From Bacilli bacterium (lineage in GTDB: Bacteria; Bacillota_I; Bacilli_A; RF39; UBA660), in contig JAGHGS010000168.1 in the NCBI GenBank assembly GCA_017888105.1, positions 1 through 12,739 on the forward strand: a DNA stretch of 12,739 nt, written 5' to 3'. This document shows, piece by piece, positions 12,180 through 12,739 of the stretch. Position 1 is the first letter of the stretch. Each line of letters opens with the position of its first letter. The translations under genes were made by a program, and so were the position numbers. The notes below the pieces were generated by a model. It worked only from the letters and a program-made list of their open reading frames with translations. It searched no databases and was not told the DNA's origin.

Positions 12180-12739
12180 TTGAATCAATACTTTACAAAT
12201 AACGATCAATTAAAGAGTGAAAGACGAGTCATAACGTATTACTATGGCTCTACTTGTTATGAGTTTTTAAGTGATAATGGGGTATTTTCTAAAAGTAAAA
12301 TTGATTTTGGAAGTATTACATTAATTGAAACTTATTTAAAAAATAGAAAAGATATCCAAAGTTTTTTAGATGTTGGATGTGGATATGGATTTTTGTCGAT
12401 CGTACTTTCAAAAGAATTAAATGTTTGTGGTATGGGTGTTGATGTAAATTTAAGAGCTTTAGAGCTAGCAGAAGAAAATGCTAAATTAAATCAGGTTAGT
12501 GTCTCTTTTAAAGAGAGTAACATATATGAAAATGTGAAAGAAAATTTTGATCTTATTATTACAAATCCTCCGATTCGAGCCGGGAAACAAGTTGTTTTAG
12601 ATATTTTAATGAATGCTAAAAATTATTTGAATCTTCATGGAGAACTTTGGGTGGTGATCAGGAAAGATCAAGGAGCAAAAAGTATCATAAAGATACTTAG
12701 TGATGTTTATAAAATAGAAATAATGGAAAAAAATAAAGG
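12180..12739 (+). CDS. RsmC/YbxB-type SAM-dependent rRNA guanine-N2 methyltransferase (3' truncated)
   Basis: The frame is open to the right edge; 186 codons are visible and perhaps 10-15 are missing. Class I methyltransferase motifs are clear: motif I DVGCGYG (64-70) binds S-adenosylmethionine, an acidic GVDVN follows, and motif IV is N129-P-P-I-R-A-G-K, typical of the RsmC/RlmG group that methylates guanine N2 in rRNA. The N-terminal SDNGVFSKSKIDFGS matches the Bacillus YbxB type, a single-domain relative of E. coli RsmC (16S rRNA G1207); the exact target here is not proven. I prefer TTG 12180 because AAAAAGGGTG (12163-12172) is 7 bases away. An in-frame ATG at 12174 lies only 1-3 bases from it. 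The gene has its own promoter. Confidence 0.87.
   Translation, partial: MNQYFTNNDQLKSERRVITYYYGSTCYEFLSDNGVFSKSKIDFGSITLIETYLKNRKDIQSFLDVGCGYGFLSIVLSKELNVCGMGVDVNLRALELAEENAKLNQVSVSFKESNIYENVKENFDLIITNPPIRAGKQVVLDILMNAKNYLNLHGELWVVIRKDQGAKSIIKILSDVYKIEIMEKNK

Noticed and set aside
12174..12182. ATG 12174 as the methyltransferase start
   Set aside because: It is only 1-3 bases from the AAAAAGGGTG ribosome binding site; TTG 12180 has normal spacing.
1..12739. Mycoplasma-type code (TGA as Trp)
   Set aside because: TGA ends genes exactly at the next start (1408-1410, 6956-6958), and tryptophans in conserved motifs use TGG.
1..12739. CRISPR array, tRNA or rRNA genes, insertion sequences
   Set aside because: No regularly spaced repeats, cloverleaf-like segments, rRNA-like blocks or transposase motifs were seen on either strand.

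Overview
The window is AT-rich DNA (roughly 30% G+C by eye) with Gram-positive style AGGAGG ribosome binding sites, a T-box leader, intrinsic hairpin terminators and an ATGA or GTGA overlap between neighbouring genes. TGA acts as a stop (for example at 1408-1410 and 6956-6958, right at the next start), so this is not the Mycoplasma genetic code. Together with a CotY/CotZ-type spore coat protein and a YbxB/RsmC methyltransferase, this points to a low-GC Bacillota, plausibly an uncultured gut lineage of Bacilli (Erysipelotrichales or RF39-like). The lineage is an inference, not a demonstration.

Layout. 1-890: 3' part of a UvrD-family superfamily 1 helicase. 891-3178: a T-box-controlled operon of a DUF1653 protein and threonyl-tRNA synthetase (thrS), closed by a terminator. 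3200-3400: a promoter, a 40-codon leader ORF with a strong ribosome binding site, and an intrinsic terminator overlapping the end of that ORF. 3420-7629: four tightly packed genes behind that attenuator: a shortened Rel protein, an APH-family kinase, an asparaginyl-tRNA-synthetase-like protein and a peptidase E-like serine hydrolase. 7626-8069 on the minus strand: a Cys-rich CotZ-like coat protein with its own terminator and a candidate mother-cell sigma factor promoter. 8196-12109: a 1000-residue membrane-anchored cell wall enzyme with several hydrolase domains and a 300-residue single-pass membrane protein. 12180-12739: the start of an RsmC/YbxB-type rRNA methyltransferase, cut by the window edge.

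How they fit together. The thrS operon should be induced by uncharged tRNA-Thr. The most unusual part is 3200-7629. The Rel protein keeps every hydrolase residue I can check, but has Gln in place of the catalytic Glu of the synthetase and lacks the whole C-terminal regulatory half. The aminoacyl-tRNA-synthetase-like protein two genes on has lost two ATP-site residues. Both sit with a small-molecule kinase and a peptidase E homologue behind a leader-peptide attenuator. I read this as a candidate undescribed amino-acid/alarmone-related operon. The 8196-12109 pair looks like a dedicated envelope-remodelling module. It is not obviously phage: only one lysozyme domain resembles phage proteins and no other phage genes are present.
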